From Clostridiales bacterium (GTDB taxonomy: Bacteria > Bacillota > Clostridia > Oscillospirales > Acutalibacteraceae), in NCBI GenBank assembly GCA_024690965.1, contig JAILOG010000009.1, forward strand, positions 1-64,000: a stretch of DNA of 64,000 nucleotides, written 5' to 3'. The position numbers and the translations under genes are program-made. Position 1 is the stretch's first letter; the number at the start of each line of letters is the position of its first letter. The notes beneath the pieces were generated by a model, which was given only the letters and a program-made list of their open reading frames with translations, ran no database searches and was not told the origin of the DNA. This document shows, in pieces, positions 18,062 through 27,071 of this stretch.

Positions 18062-19381
18062 ATGATTGATACAATTCTTGAGATTGCAACAAATCTGTAT
18101 TACTCTTTTCTCTTTATAATATTTTTATACTTGATGTTTGACCACAAGTATAAAAGACGAACAAATATTATTATAATGCTTTCAGCGACTGCTGTAATGT
18201 TTATTTGCATGAATTGGTTTTTGTTTAACACATCTTTAACATTTTTATATATTGATACAGCTACATATATATTTTTGATGATGGTTTATTCTGTTTTTGC
18301 ATTAAAAGGTAATATTTTTATGCGAATATTTATGCCAGTTTTTTCATTTTCTATAAACATCATACTAAGTTATTTTATTGGTTTCTTTGTTAGTTCTTTT
18401 ACAGGAGATTCATACGAAGAATTAATACAAGTTTCATCAATAAACAGATATATGTGCATAATAGTAATTGCCATCTTAAATGCATTGGTGTATTACATAG
18501 TTTATAATCTGAACAGTAAGAATAAAGTAATAATTAATAGAATTGACTTTATCCCTTTCGTGTTGATACCGTTACTTGCGATGACCATAGTAATCTGTTC
18601 GGAATGCATTTTATATGTATCTGATAATGTTGGAAATGTTTTACCGTTCCTTATAACCATTATGGTCAGCATGATCGTAATAACATTATTTACATGGTAT
18701 ATGGTAACAAAAATCAGTCGTGCTAATAAGATTAAAACAGAAATGCTTTTGATGCAAAAGCAAACGGAACTGTACGAAAAAAGCATATTGGAAACAAATG
18801 AGCAGATACAGAAGTTTGCACAAAGCAAGCATGAGATGAACAAAGCGCTGCTTTTGATTAGAGGACTTTTAAACGAGAAAGATTATAAAGGCATATATGA
18901 CTACTGCGAAAATAAATCGTCCGAGATAATGGATTTGCACACTCTCATTAATACCGATAATCCTTCTCTAAATGCTGTGATTAACGTAGAAGCGAGCAAA
19001 GCGATTCAGCATGGCATTACATTAATTGCAAATATTTATGACAGTATGAAAGAGATTGAAAAAAGTGATTTAATGTCTATTATAGGAAATATGTGTGATA
19101 ACGCAATAGAATATCTCGCTCGAAATGAAAACATAGCAAACAGATGTATTCGTATTGAAGCGTTTAAATCCTATAATATGTACACTATTAAGTGCAAAAA
19201 CATGATTTCGGGATCTGTATTAGCTAACAATCCCGAATTGCTCACAACAAAGGATGACGCAAATAATCACGGCTTAGGAATCAGCATTATAAAGGACATA
19301 GTTAATAAATATTCCGGCCAAATTGAGATAAAAGAGGATGAAGAATACTTTATAACAACAGCATTATTAATGGCACCGTAA
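18062..19381 (+). CDS. agrC: AgrC-like sensor histidine kinase (GHKL)
   Basis: A 439-residue membrane sensor. Six to seven hydrophobic segments occupy residues 1-215, where the signal peptide would bind. Then come a dimerisation helix with the phospho-acceptor-like His in FAQSKHEMNKALLLI and a GHKL ATPase domain with the N-box NMCDNAIEYL and the G-box NNHGLGISIIK. The start is ATG 18062, seven bases after GGCGAGG; an upstream GTG at 18053 is in frame but lacks a separate ribosome site. It probably pairs with the preceding response regulator. Confidence 0.88.
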   Translation: MIDTILEIATNLYYSFLFIIFLYLMFDHKYKRRTNIIIMLSATAVMFICMNWFLFNTSLTFLYIDTATYIFLMMVYSVFALKGNIFMRIFMPVFSFSINIILSYFIGFFVSSFTGDSYEELIQVSSINRYMCIIVIAILNALVYYIVYNLNSKNKVIINRIDFIPFVLIPLLAMTIVICSECILYVSDNVGNVLPFLITIMVSMIVITLFTWYMVTKISRANKIKTEMLLMQKQTELYEKSILETNEQIQKFAQSKHEMNKALLLIRGLLNEKDYKGIYDYCENKSSEIMDLHTLINTDNPSLNAVINVEASKAIQHGITLIANIYDSMKEIEKSDLMSIIGNMCDNAIEYLARNENIANRCIRIEAFKSYNMYTIKCKNMISGSVLANNPELLTTKDDANNHGLGISIIKDIVNKYSGQIEIKEDEEYFITTALLMAP

Positions 19382-19383
19382 TT

Positions 19384-19413
19384 TTTTTACCAGAAAACGC
19401 CCTATTTTTACCA
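19384..19413 (+). promoter_or_regulatory. LytTR-type paired direct repeat upstream of agrBD
   Basis: TTTTTACCA occurs twice, at 19384-19392 and 19405-19413. The spacing is 21 bp start to start, that is 9-bp half-sites separated by 12 bp. This is the classic geometry of LytTR regulators such as AgrA and VirR. A TACAAT -10-like box at 19441 lies about 28 bases after the second half-site. Inferred: the adjacent LytTR regulator controls agrBD. The half-site sequence is not identical to published consensus sites. Confidence 0.6.
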
Positions 19414-19439
19414 CTTTATACACAAATGGAATTAAACTG

Positions 19440-19484
19440 CTACAATGTAAGCAAAAGATACACATATACTGGCTTACATTGTAG
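19440..19484 (+). terminator. 13-bp perfect hairpin between agrC and agrB
   Basis: CTACAATGTAAGC (19440-19452) pairs with GCTTACATTGTAG (19472-19484), then TAGCTTTTTT. It would terminate agrAC readthrough. It also overlaps the presumed agrBD promoter/start region, so it could attenuate agrBD. Confidence 0.75.
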
Positions 19485-19511
19485 TAGCTTTTTTATGGGG
19501 GATAATAATTT

Positions 19512-20111
19512 ATGCTGTCAGGATTTTCAAAAAAAATTGCCTTCTCATTGTTTGAAAAGGATAAAAGGTATCCAATAGAGGTTTACATCTATGGCGTTGA
19601 ATTATTGATATCTTCATTAACAGGAACTTTATTCATACTGATAGAGGCTGTGCTTTTTAACGCCTTACCTGAGAGCATAATATACTTGATATCATTAGCA
19701 GCTGTGCGAGTTTTTACAGGCGGTTACCACGCCGAAACATATTTGAAATGCAATATAATTACTGTTCTGTCTTTTACATTTAGTTTATTGGTTTATAAAT
19801 TGCTGTCAAATTACTTGTTTGTATGTCGGCCATTTTTAATTGCGTTCGTATTCTTGATTTCCGTAATTCTATTTGTAAAATACAGTCCTATGGAAAATGA
19901 GTATAAGCCAATCGCAGCAAATGATATTATGAAGTATAAGATAATATCACTGGTTATTCTAACAATTATATCTGCTATCAATGTGATTGGATATATATTA
20001 AATAAGGAAATAACGGTTATTATGCTTTTTTCTCTTTTAGTAGAGGATATTGCTATGATCGTTAAATTAATAAAAGACAGGAGGCAAAAGTATGAGGAAT
20101 TTGAAAGGTAA
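19512..20111 (+). CDS. agrB: AgrB-like peptide-processing membrane protease
   Basis: A 199-residue membrane protein of the AgrB family, which cuts and cyclises the AgrD precursor during export. The catalytic His and Cys are visible in RVFTGGYHAETYLKC with the family spacing of seven residues. Four to five hydrophobic segments follow. Its C-terminus (KDRRQKYEEFER) overlaps the agrD start by 20 bases. Usual length and topology. Confidence 0.92.
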   Translation: MLSGFSKKIAFSLFEKDKRYPIEVYIYGVELLISSLTGTLFILIEAVLFNALPESIIYLISLAAVRVFTGGYHAETYLKCNIITVLSFTFSLLVYKLLSNYLFVCRPFLIAFVFLISVILFVKYSPMENEYKPIAANDIMKYKIISLVILTIISAINVIGYILNKEITVIMLFSLLVEDIAMIVKLIKDRRQKYEEFER

Positions 20112-20235
20112 TCTGTTGCTGGCGCTGGGTGCACTGGTTGTAATGGCAGCTCAGTTCGGAGCTGGTTCGGTTTCTCCGAGCCACTTCTTTCAGCCCAAAG
20201 AGCCCGCAAACCTTAAGCAAATGTTCAAAAAATAA
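20092..20235 (+). CDS. agrD: AgrD-like cyclic autoinducer precursor without cysteine
   Basis: A 47-residue precursor. It has an amphipathic N-terminus (NLKGNLLLALGALVV), a core region SVSPSHFF, and the conserved recognition tail QPKEPANLKQMF. An AGGAGG site lies seven bases before ATG 20092, inside the end of agrB. Known AgrD-like peptides usually form a thiolactone through Cys. Here Ser28, followed by Pro29, occupies that place when aligned on the QPK motif, so the product would be a lactone. Which serine closes the ring (28 or 30) is uncertain. Confidence 0.88.
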   Translation: MRNLKGNLLLALGALVVMAAQFGAGSVSPSHFFQPKEPANLKQMFKK

Positions 20236-20291
20236 TCCTTAATTAATAATTCATACTTACTTCGCTTCGCCCGGCAAAGCTTTAAGAAGCG

Positions 20292-20443
20292 CTGCCGGGC
20301 AACCACCCTAATATAATATCTGTGCCGGGAACTATTATAATTACGGGGCAGGTTTAACATAAACATAGATTTATACAGCAAAATGTTTAACCCAACAACT
20401 ATTAATAATATTCCAAAGAAAAGATTGGAGGAGATTCCGGTGT
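20292..20443 (+). repeat. 152-bp intergenic repeat, copy 1
   Basis: It matches 23854-24005 with 148 of 152 identical bases and no gaps by eye. It begins in the 3' arm of a GCCCGGCA/TGCCGGGC hairpin (20269-20300) and ends about 80 bases before a secreted-protein gene. It contains two GTTTAA(C/A) boxes 33 bp apart. It could be a shared promoter or leader, or a duplicated block. Confidence 0.85.
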
Positions 20444-20520
20444 GGTAGATATGTTTATCATCGAATTGTATTCGAAAATTTGTGAATAATCTGCTATTTT
20501 ATAAAAGTTGGAGGAATATT

Positions 20521-21573
20521 ATGAAAAAACTAATAATTTTTGTTTCCTTTTTATTAACAGTTATTATATCACTATATTGCACACCAGTATCTGCTGGAGC
20601 GATTTATTCTCTCTCTGCTCCGGAGCTGCCAATTAAGGGAGACGCTGACAGAGATGGCAAAATCACAATGAGCGACGTGACACTGATGCAACGTCATATT
20701 GCGTTATTTAAAGGAGCTCAGCTTTGTGAGGACTGCTGTAATGTATACAAAACCGGCGACATAAGCGCCGAGTTTGATATGGTAGACATCACGTGTGTTC
20801 AAAAATACCTGGCATACATAATTGACAATAATTCTATTTGCGGTGTGCGACAGGGATGCAAATGCAGACTTGAAAATACAATCTTCAACGAACCGAGTGA
20901 TCAGCAAAAGTCAGCTATAAAAATAGCATATCTTGAATCAATAAGCTCAAGGGAACAGTATGAAGAGAGTGATGTTAAGGTCTTAGATTATTACGGTACA
21001 ATGAGCGACAGTAGTATGCTTGTAAAATGCTCACTTGACGGGATGAGCCTACCAATATATGGAAGTATGATGATAGGAAAATACACCTACCAATATCCCT
21101 CATCAAACGCATGTGTGTTTCTTTATAAGGATAATAAATATTTCTCGATAAGAAATGCATATTTAAACAAAACGATTGATGACAAGGTGCTGACCGAAAT
21201 AGCTCAAACGCTTGGCTTTTATGAAAGCGATTTGGTTATAAAATATAATGCTCAAACAAGCTTTATGCAGGTTTTGAGAGAAAAATACGATGAAGCAGAG
21301 ATTAACATCAGGGATATATCTTATGAAATTGTGGCAGAAATAGCAGAAGAGACCGATTATGGGAAGTTTAATTACCTTCTTATACACGCACAAAACAGTA
21401 CCCCGACCATAAAGTTTGAAAATATAACCGAACAAATAGGCGAATACAATTTTACACACCCGAACAATGAAGTATACTTTTTAATTGATGATGGCACATG
21501 CCAAAGTCAGGAAATTATTGGATGCTCAGAAATTATGGCAGAGAAAATTGCAAAACTATTGAAGCTCAAATGA
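20521..21573 (+). CDS. Secreted protein with N-terminal type I dockerin
   Basis: A 350-residue exported protein. The ATG at 20521 is chosen for its GGAGG site and the signal peptide that follows (MKKLIIFVSFLLTVIISL, cleavage near PVSAGA). Directly after the signal peptide comes a dockerin with two calcium-binding repeats: GDADRDGKITMSDVTLMQRH, and a second, poorly conserved DISAEFDMVDITCVQKYL. Dockerins bind cohesins in cellulosome-like complexes. The remaining 240 residues match no family I recognise. An N-terminal dockerin is unusual; most are C-terminal. Confidence 0.8.
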   Translation: MKKLIIFVSFLLTVIISLYCTPVSAGAIYSLSAPELPIKGDADRDGKITMSDVTLMQRHIALFKGAQLCEDCCNVYKTGDISAEFDMVDITCVQKYLAYIIDNNSICGVRQGCKCRLENTIFNEPSDQQKSAIKIAYLESISSREQYEESDVKVLDYYGTMSDSSMLVKCSLDGMSLPIYGSMMIGKYTYQYPSSNACVFLYKDNKYFSIRNAYLNKTIDDKVLTEIAQTLGFYESDLVIKYNAQTSFMQVLREKYDEAEINIRDISYEIVAEIAEETDYGKFNYLLIHAQNSTPTIKFENITEQIGEYNFTHPNNEVYFLIDDGTCQSQEIIGCSEIMAEKIAKLLKLK

Positions 21574-21587
21574 AGGAGCTTATATTT

Positions 21588-23774
21588 ATGAAAAGAATAG
21601 TAGCTATTATATTAGGAATTATCTTAATACTAAGTTCTATAGTTTATGCTTTAGCTAATGAAGTGGAATTAGATGGTGAAAACATAGAACTAATGACAGA
21701 GGAGAATAAGATTTTTTGTAACGCTACATTAGATGATGATTTTGCTGATGATACAGTGTTGATAGTATTTAACAAAAAGACATCTAAGCTATTGAAAACT
21801 TACAGTGAGGATGACTTTTCAAAAATCAATGCTGTGTCAGTTGAGGAAATTACTAAGGAAACTGTAGAAAACATAAAAAAGGGATCGGTTAGCCTAGAAG
21901 ATAGCGATTTTAATCAGATTTTAAAAATTAAATTAGGAACTATAGGAAAAGAAAAAGTTTTAGAAGCAGTGAAAGAACTTGAAAAGGACGAAAATATAAT
22001 TATTGCACAACCAGACTATCTGCATAAAAAGGTTGCAGCAACACCTAATGATACTTACTATAGCAGCCAAAATTCTTGGGAATTAGGCTCGTTAGGTATG
22101 TCATCCGCTTGGAATATAACGAAGGGTAATTCAAATGTGATAATCGGAATTATTGATACAGGAGTATACGCTGCACATCCTGATTTGGTTGATAAAATAG
22201 ACACAAGCCACTCCAAAAGCTTTGCAACAAATAACGATAGTGATGCTCTGGTGGATTCGCATGGAGGTTATGGTCATGGTACGCTTGTTGCAAGCATTGC
22301 AGCCGCAAAGACTGATAATGGAGCTGGCATAGCGGGTGTTGCATGGAATTGCAAATTCGCTAGCTTGAGAGTTAGTGATAATAGTAATTCATATCCAAGC
22401 AGTGCGATAGCCAATGCAATAACTTACGCAAAGAACAACGGAATAAAAATAGTAAATTGTTCCATTTGCGGAACTACTTATGACCCCTGTTGGGAAAATG
22501 CAATTAATAACTATAATGGATTATATGTTTGCTGTGCTAGCAACGAAGGTGAAAATATAGAAGATTCATCGACACAGTATCGTTACCCGGCGAAGTTTGA
22601 TTGCGACAATATGATTGTAGTAACTGCCATAGATAGTAGCTACAATTTGTCAGGAACTATAAATGGTTTTAGCTACAGCTATAATTATGGACCTATAAGC
22701 GTTGATTTGGCAGCACCTGGTGTAAATGTTTACTGCTGCACAAAAAGTGGTGGTTACACTGCAACCCACGGTAGTTCTCTTGCTGCACCTTATGTCGCCG
22801 GAACCGCAGCACTTATTTTAAGTAAATATCCTAATATAAGTATGACACAATTAAAGACTGCGATATTAGAGAGCACAATCCACACATCATCGTTGAACGG
22901 CATGTGTGTAAAAGAAGGAAGACTAAATACGTATGCTGCACTGCAATATGTTGCAAGTCACTATTATACGGTGGTTTATGACAAAAATGGTGGTTCGGGA
23001 AGTATGAGCAACACCACGGTTTATTATGGAGTTACAAAATCTCTTAGTAACAACACATTTACAAGAACAGGATATACATTTACAGGCTGGACGGCAAAAC
23101 GCAGTTCAGACAACAAATGGTGCTATAATGTAGATGGAAGAAAAGAATGGTATACCCAAAATTCACATCCAAACGGAGCAACAAAATATGTATACGCAAA
23201 TCAAAGCAATGTTTCAGCGCAGAGTCCGGTTTCAGGCGATACCGTTACAATGTATGCACAGTGGTCGGTAAATCATTATGTAATACATTACTACCCAAAT
23301 GGTGGATCAGGAAGCATGGGCAATACCACCATGACATATAATGTAGGAAAATATCTGAGTACATGTACATTTACTTATTCAGGGAAAATATTTGCCGGTT
23401 GGTATATTACAAGATTTTTAGACGGCAAATACTATTACACGAATGGTTCAACATCAGGCTGGTATACGCAAGGCTCTCAACCGAGCGGATATGTAAAAAA
23501 ACTACACAACAATCAAGCGTACATATACAATTACACTCCTTATGATGGAGACATAGTAAAAGCCTATGCGCAGTGGGGAGCACTCGGAGATGCAAATATT
23601 GATGGAGTAATATCAAACGCAGACGTTACATTAATACAGCAATATATTGCAAACTTAGCAACACTCACAGATGGTCAAAAGGTAATAGCTGATGTTACAT
23701 ATGATGGATATGTTACAAATGCAGATGTTACTAAACTGCAACAGTATTTGGCAGGTATTATACCATCGTTATAA
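21588..23774 (+). CDS. Secreted subtilisin-like (S8) protease with InlB-type repeats and dockerin
   Basis: A 728-residue exported protease starting at ATG 21588 after AAGGAG. In order: signal peptide (1-24), propeptide (to about 165), and an S8 catalytic domain with Asp190 (GIIDTGVYAAHPDL), His230 (GGYGHGTLVAS), oxyanion Asn (CASNEG) and Ser397 (HGSSLAAPYVAG). Two Listeria-Bacteroides (InlB_B) repeats follow (DKNGGSGSM and PNGGSGSM units), then a C-terminal two-repeat dockerin (GDANIDGVISNADVT, DVTYDGYVTNADVTKLQQYL). It likely acts on the cell surface or on a cohesin scaffold. Confidence 0.92.
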   Translation: MKRIVAIILGIILILSSIVYALANEVELDGENIELMTEENKIFCNATLDDDFADDTVLIVFNKKTSKLLKTYSEDDFSKINAVSVEEITKETVENIKKGSVSLEDSDFNQILKIKLGTIGKEKVLEAVKELEKDENIIIAQPDYLHKKVAATPNDTYYSSQNSWELGSLGMSSAWNITKGNSNVIIGIIDTGVYAAHPDLVDKIDTSHSKSFATNNDSDALVDSHGGYGHGTLVASIAAAKTDNGAGIAGVAWNCKFASLRVSDNSNSYPSSAIANAITYAKNNGIKIVNCSICGTTYDPCWENAINNYNGLYVCCASNEGENIEDSSTQYRYPAKFDCDNMIVVTAIDSSYNLSGTINGFSYSYNYGPISVDLAAPGVNVYCCTKSGGYTATHGSSLAAPYVAGTAALILSKYPNISMTQLKTAILESTIHTSSLNGMCVKEGRLNTYAALQYVASHYYTVVYDKNGGSGSMSNTTVYYGVTKSLSNNTFTRTGYTFTGWTAKRSSDNKWCYNVDGRKEWYTQNSHPNGATKYVYANQSNVSAQSPVSGDTVTMYAQWSVNHYVIHYYPNGGSGSMGNTTMTYNVGKYLSTCTFTYSGKIFAGWYITRFLDGKYYYTNGSTSGWYTQGSQPSGYVKKLHNNQAYIYNYTPYDGDIVKAYAQWGALGDANIDGVISNADVTLIQQYIANLATLTDGQKVIADVTYDGYVTNADVTKLQQYLAGIIPSL

Positions 23775-23831
23775 TTTATTAATACTAATATACAACTATA
23801 CAAAATTATAGTTTGTATTTTTATTCGCTTA

Positions 23832-23861
23832 CCCGGCAGTGTTTTATGATTCACTGCCGGG
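23832..23861 (+). terminator. Hairpin after the protease gene
   Basis: CCCGGCAGTG (23832-23841) pairs with CACTGCCGGG (23852-23861). Related hairpins lie at 20269-20300 (after agrD) and, weaker, at 26852-26881. There is no T-run, so termination is uncertain. The 3' arm begins the 152-bp repeat. Confidence 0.55.
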
Positions 23862-24005
23862 CAACCACCCTAATATAATATCTGTGCCGGGAACTATTAC
23901 AATTACGGGACAGGTTTAACATAAACATAGATTTATACAGCAAAATGTTTAAACCAACAACTATTAATAATATTCCAAAGAAAAGATTGGGGGAGATTCC
24001 GGTGT
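23854..24005 (+). repeat. 152-bp intergenic repeat, copy 2
   Basis: Near-identical to 20292-20443 (four differences by eye). It ends about 85 bases before the second S8 protease gene, the same relation to a downstream secreted-protein gene as copy 1. Confidence 0.85.
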
Positions 24006-24088
24006 TCTGATTGTATTTTTTCAGTATATTGTAGGTAATATAGGCAACGTATGAACAACAAATAATATTAAAATAGGAGGATTTTACT

Positions 24089-26029
24089 ATGAAATTTAAG
24101 TTTAGAAGATTAACAATCGCATTAGCAATCATGCTAACAACCGTTCTGATGCTTAACAGCATCGGTGCAACCGCAGTTACAAAAGATGCTCATGCCGATA
24201 TGAGCTATAAGCTTGATAAGCCGCTTCTCGAACGACTTGCCCAAATGGGTGATGACGACGAAATCGATGTATCAATTTGGGTAGAAGACGTCGACCACAA
24301 AGCAGTAAAAGAAGAAGCACGTGAAGAAATCCTCAAACTGGCAGAAGCCGGAGAGGTTTCTACCGATGTTTTAATTCTGCTTGACGAAGTAGAGTCATAT
24401 GCCGAACTTGAAGCACAAGGGGCAAAGGAACCCACACAGGAAGACACCCAAACGCTTATAGAGCTTAAAAGAGCAATATATAGGCGTGTATACAATGAAA
24501 AGAATACCCAAATTTACAAGGAACTTTTTAAAGATACCCGAGACTCAGACAAGCCTGAACCAGGTTATTTGGGTAGCTATGCGCCGAATATGACAATGAA
24601 ACTTACAAAGACACAGGTGCTTGACATTTGTGAATCAGATCTAGTTACACAAATCTTTGAAGATAATGATCCTAATTTTATAAATATCCCAACAGATATC
24701 AATATTTCGAATAAATCCAGTATATATGATAATTTTAATAAGTATAAAGATGATACAGGGGTTACTTCTATGCAAGCATATAACGAAGGAGCCTACATTA
24801 ACATAGGCGTTTTAGAAGTAGACGGAATACCATATACAAATTTGAGTTGTTTTTCGACAGCTATGAACGAGGGCAGGATTACAAAATTAGCGAATATGAC
24901 TACAGACGCTGATGCCACGGAACATGCCGGAATGGTGTTGGCAATTATGACAGGAGAAACAAGCGATTTTCATGGCGTTGCTTGTGATGCAAGATATATC
25001 TGCACTCGCATAAATAATCACACTAGTGCTAAGGCTGCATCTGAAGCTCTTATTTCAAATGGTGCAAACATCTTGAATATGTCATTTGAAACAATAGCTG
25101 TAGGTACCTCGTATGGAAACTTTTCTAAGTGGCTTGATCATATGGCCTTTTATCATAATGTTCATGTGTGTAAAGGATCTGGAAATACTGATACAGATAC
25201 TGAATCTAATCCGGATGCCGATCCTACAACGAATATTCATCAATGCTCAATGGCATATAACGCTATTGTCGTTGGAGCAACAAGTATTTCTGGTAATGGA
25301 TATTGTTGGGCAAATTATTCTAGATACAATCATAATTCTTCTTTACAAGTTAAGCCTGACATTGTAGCACCAGGCACGGATATTGCAACACCTGTTTGCG
25401 TTTTACCACGAACCGGAACAAGCCTCTCCACACCGTTAGTAAGCGGTTCACTTGCTATGTTGCTTAGAAGCAATAGTTATATGTTATACAATCCTCAGTT
25501 TGCCAAAGCCGCATTGCTTGCAGGGTGTAAAAACTTAGTCAAATTATCGTCACAAAACAGCAATTCTTCAAATCAAATTGCTGCTAATCAAAAAACAGGT
25601 GCTGGAATGATGCACGTATATCAGTCAAAGTTGGCAACGAATGGTTTCTCTATGTGTGATGTTGGAACATGTTCGAGTGGAAATGCAATTAATATTACAA
25701 AATCGTTTAATGTTACATCATCTCAGATCTCAGCTGGTAAAAAAGTTCGGGCCGCATTTTGTTATAACGTCAAAGCAACTCTTTCAAATCAAAATAATCA
25801 TTCCACATCGTCAGTATCAACACCAACGATTAATCACACTGTTATGACAATCACTACACCAGGAGGGACAATTTATAGATCCAACTATTATAATGACAAT
25901 AAACAAATAATTTGTTTTACACCTGTACAATCAGGTGCTTACATTATGCAAATTACAGGAGAAACCTGTACAGATCCACAAGATTTCGCATATGTTATCA
26001 GTGTGCATAATGCTACTGTAAGTTATTAA
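24089..26029 (+). CDS. Secreted S8-family serine protease, divergent
   Basis: A 646-residue exported protein. The signal peptide (1-31) is followed by an acidic helical propeptide-like region to about 190. The S8-like catalytic domain has Asp in GVLEVDGIPY (about 245), His279 in ATEHAGMVLAIM and Ser445 in RTGTSLSTPLVSG. About 150 residues rich in Ser, Thr and Asn close the protein; no dockerin is visible. There is an AGGAGG ribosome site nine bases before ATG 24089. The surroundings of the Asp and His are atypical, so substrate preference cannot be guessed. Confidence 0.82.
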   Translation: MKFKFRRLTIALAIMLTTVLMLNSIGATAVTKDAHADMSYKLDKPLLERLAQMGDDDEIDVSIWVEDVDHKAVKEEAREEILKLAEAGEVSTDVLILLDEVESYAELEAQGAKEPTQEDTQTLIELKRAIYRRVYNEKNTQIYKELFKDTRDSDKPEPGYLGSYAPNMTMKLTKTQVLDICESDLVTQIFEDNDPNFINIPTDINISNKSSIYDNFNKYKDDTGVTSMQAYNEGAYINIGVLEVDGIPYTNLSCFSTAMNEGRITKLANMTTDADATEHAGMVLAIMTGETSDFHGVACDARYICTRINNHTSAKAASEALISNGANILNMSFETIAVGTSYGNFSKWLDHMAFYHNVHVCKGSGNTDTDTESNPDADPTTNIHQCSMAYNAIVVGATSISGNGYCWANYSRYNHNSSLQVKPDIVAPGTDIATPVCVLPRTGTSLSTPLVSGSLAMLLRSNSYMLYNPQFAKAALLAGCKNLVKLSSQNSNSSNQIAANQKTGAGMMHVYQSKLATNGFSMCDVGTCSSGNAINITKSFNVTSSQISAGKKVRAAFCYNVKATLSNQNNHSTSSVSTPTINHTVMTITTPGGTIYRSNYYNDNKQIICFTPVQSGAYIMQITGETCTDPQDFAYVISVHNATVSY

Positions 26030-26044
26030 ACTGAGGTGTACATA

Positions 26045-26650
26045 ATGAAAAAAATTATTTCAACAGTACTTATAATTGCTTTTTTTGTTACTATTGTCTC
26101 TAATGCTGTAGCTGAAGGCTATCCATTTAAAGACTTAGATAATGACGCGCTATCAACGCTGCTGGGCGAGCATTACAAATTAAGTACAGACGAAGATGAG
26201 TTTGAATGCAGTATCATCAAAACTTTTGATGATTACTGTCTGATAAGAGGTTCATTGCCTATTTGGACAACGGAAAACTGGAATAACTCAATTACCGTGC
26301 AAAGAAAAATCGGCGATTATCTAGTTTTATCAAAAAATGTCAATCAACCATATGACTTGGGTGTTTTTGCTTATGACGGCATAAATGTATACACTCTTGA
26401 AGAAGCAGTAGAAACAGGATTATTTAAAATGTCCGATGTTGCGGAATTTTTAAACGTAAAGCTTATGGGTGATGTTGACCTTAACGGTATATTAGATATG
26501 AGCGATATTACACTGCTTCAAAAGGTTATAGCCAGAATTACGCTGTTTAGCGATGAATACTACAGAACCCCCGTAGCTGATATTGATCAAAACCGTAAAA
26601 CCGATATGTATGATGTTGTCCTCGTGCAGCGTATGATCGCAAAACTGTAA
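26045..26650 (+). CDS. Small secreted dockerin protein
   Basis: A 201-residue exported protein starting at ATG 26045 (GAGGTG nearby). Signal peptide 1-25 (ending NAVAEG), a unique region of about 110 residues, then a C-terminal dockerin with two repeats: GDVDLNGILDMSDITLLQKV and DIDQNRKTDMYDVVLVQRM. The unique region has no recognised domain. It is probably co-transcribed with the protease 15 bases upstream. Confidence 0.82.
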   Translation: MKKIISTVLIIAFFVTIVSNAVAEGYPFKDLDNDALSTLLGEHYKLSTDEDEFECSIIKTFDDYCLIRGSLPIWTTENWNNSITVQRKIGDYLVLSKNVNQPYDLGVFAYDGINVYTLEEAVETGLFKMSDVAEFLNVKLMGDVDLNGILDMSDITLLQKVIARITLFSDEYYRTPVADIDQNRKTDMYDVVLVQRMIAKL

Positions 26651-26651
26651 T

Positions 26652-26822
26652 GGATGTAAACCGCGATAACAAATTACAATGCTTGACGTTACAACTACTC
26701 AAAAATTCATAGCCCATCTTGATATTAAGTTTAACACTGAGCTCGCAGATATGGACAAGAATAACAATGTGGACTTACAAGACGTTGTTCAAATGCAAAG
26801 AACCATTGCAGGCTTGATCTAA
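26652..26822 (+). pseudogene. Frameshifted dockerin remnant
   Basis: Directly after the previous stop, one frame reads DVNRDNKL and, after a one-base loss near 26675, another frame reads TMLDVTTTQKFIAHL, then DMDKNNNVDLQDVVQMQ and a stop at 26820-26822. Together these make a complete two-repeat dockerin module with no start and a frameshift. It is a leftover module of a tandem duplication or of a longer parental protein. Confidence 0.8.
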
Positions 26823-27071
26823 TTATACCGATTTAAACTAACCCTCTTTTGCCCGGCGGTTGCCTCATAAGCGCTGCCGGGTAACCACCCAGTAGCAGTC
26901 CGCACTGCGCATTATTTCAACCGTGCGGCATATTCATAATAACGACTACTCAAAAAGTAATAAGTAATGCTTAATAATCATTTAATAAGCAAGAAAAATA
27001 TAAGAAATCTCCCATTGTTGGTTTGTAATTGACCAATCCCATGTCAAAATTTATAGAAGGAAGGTATTTTT

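Noticed and set aside
20190-24162. Two minus-strand frames (20190-20381 and 23851-24162) with matching protein sequences.
   Set aside because: The similarity is a side effect of the 152-bp nucleotide repeat; neither has a ribosome site and they overlap leader regions.
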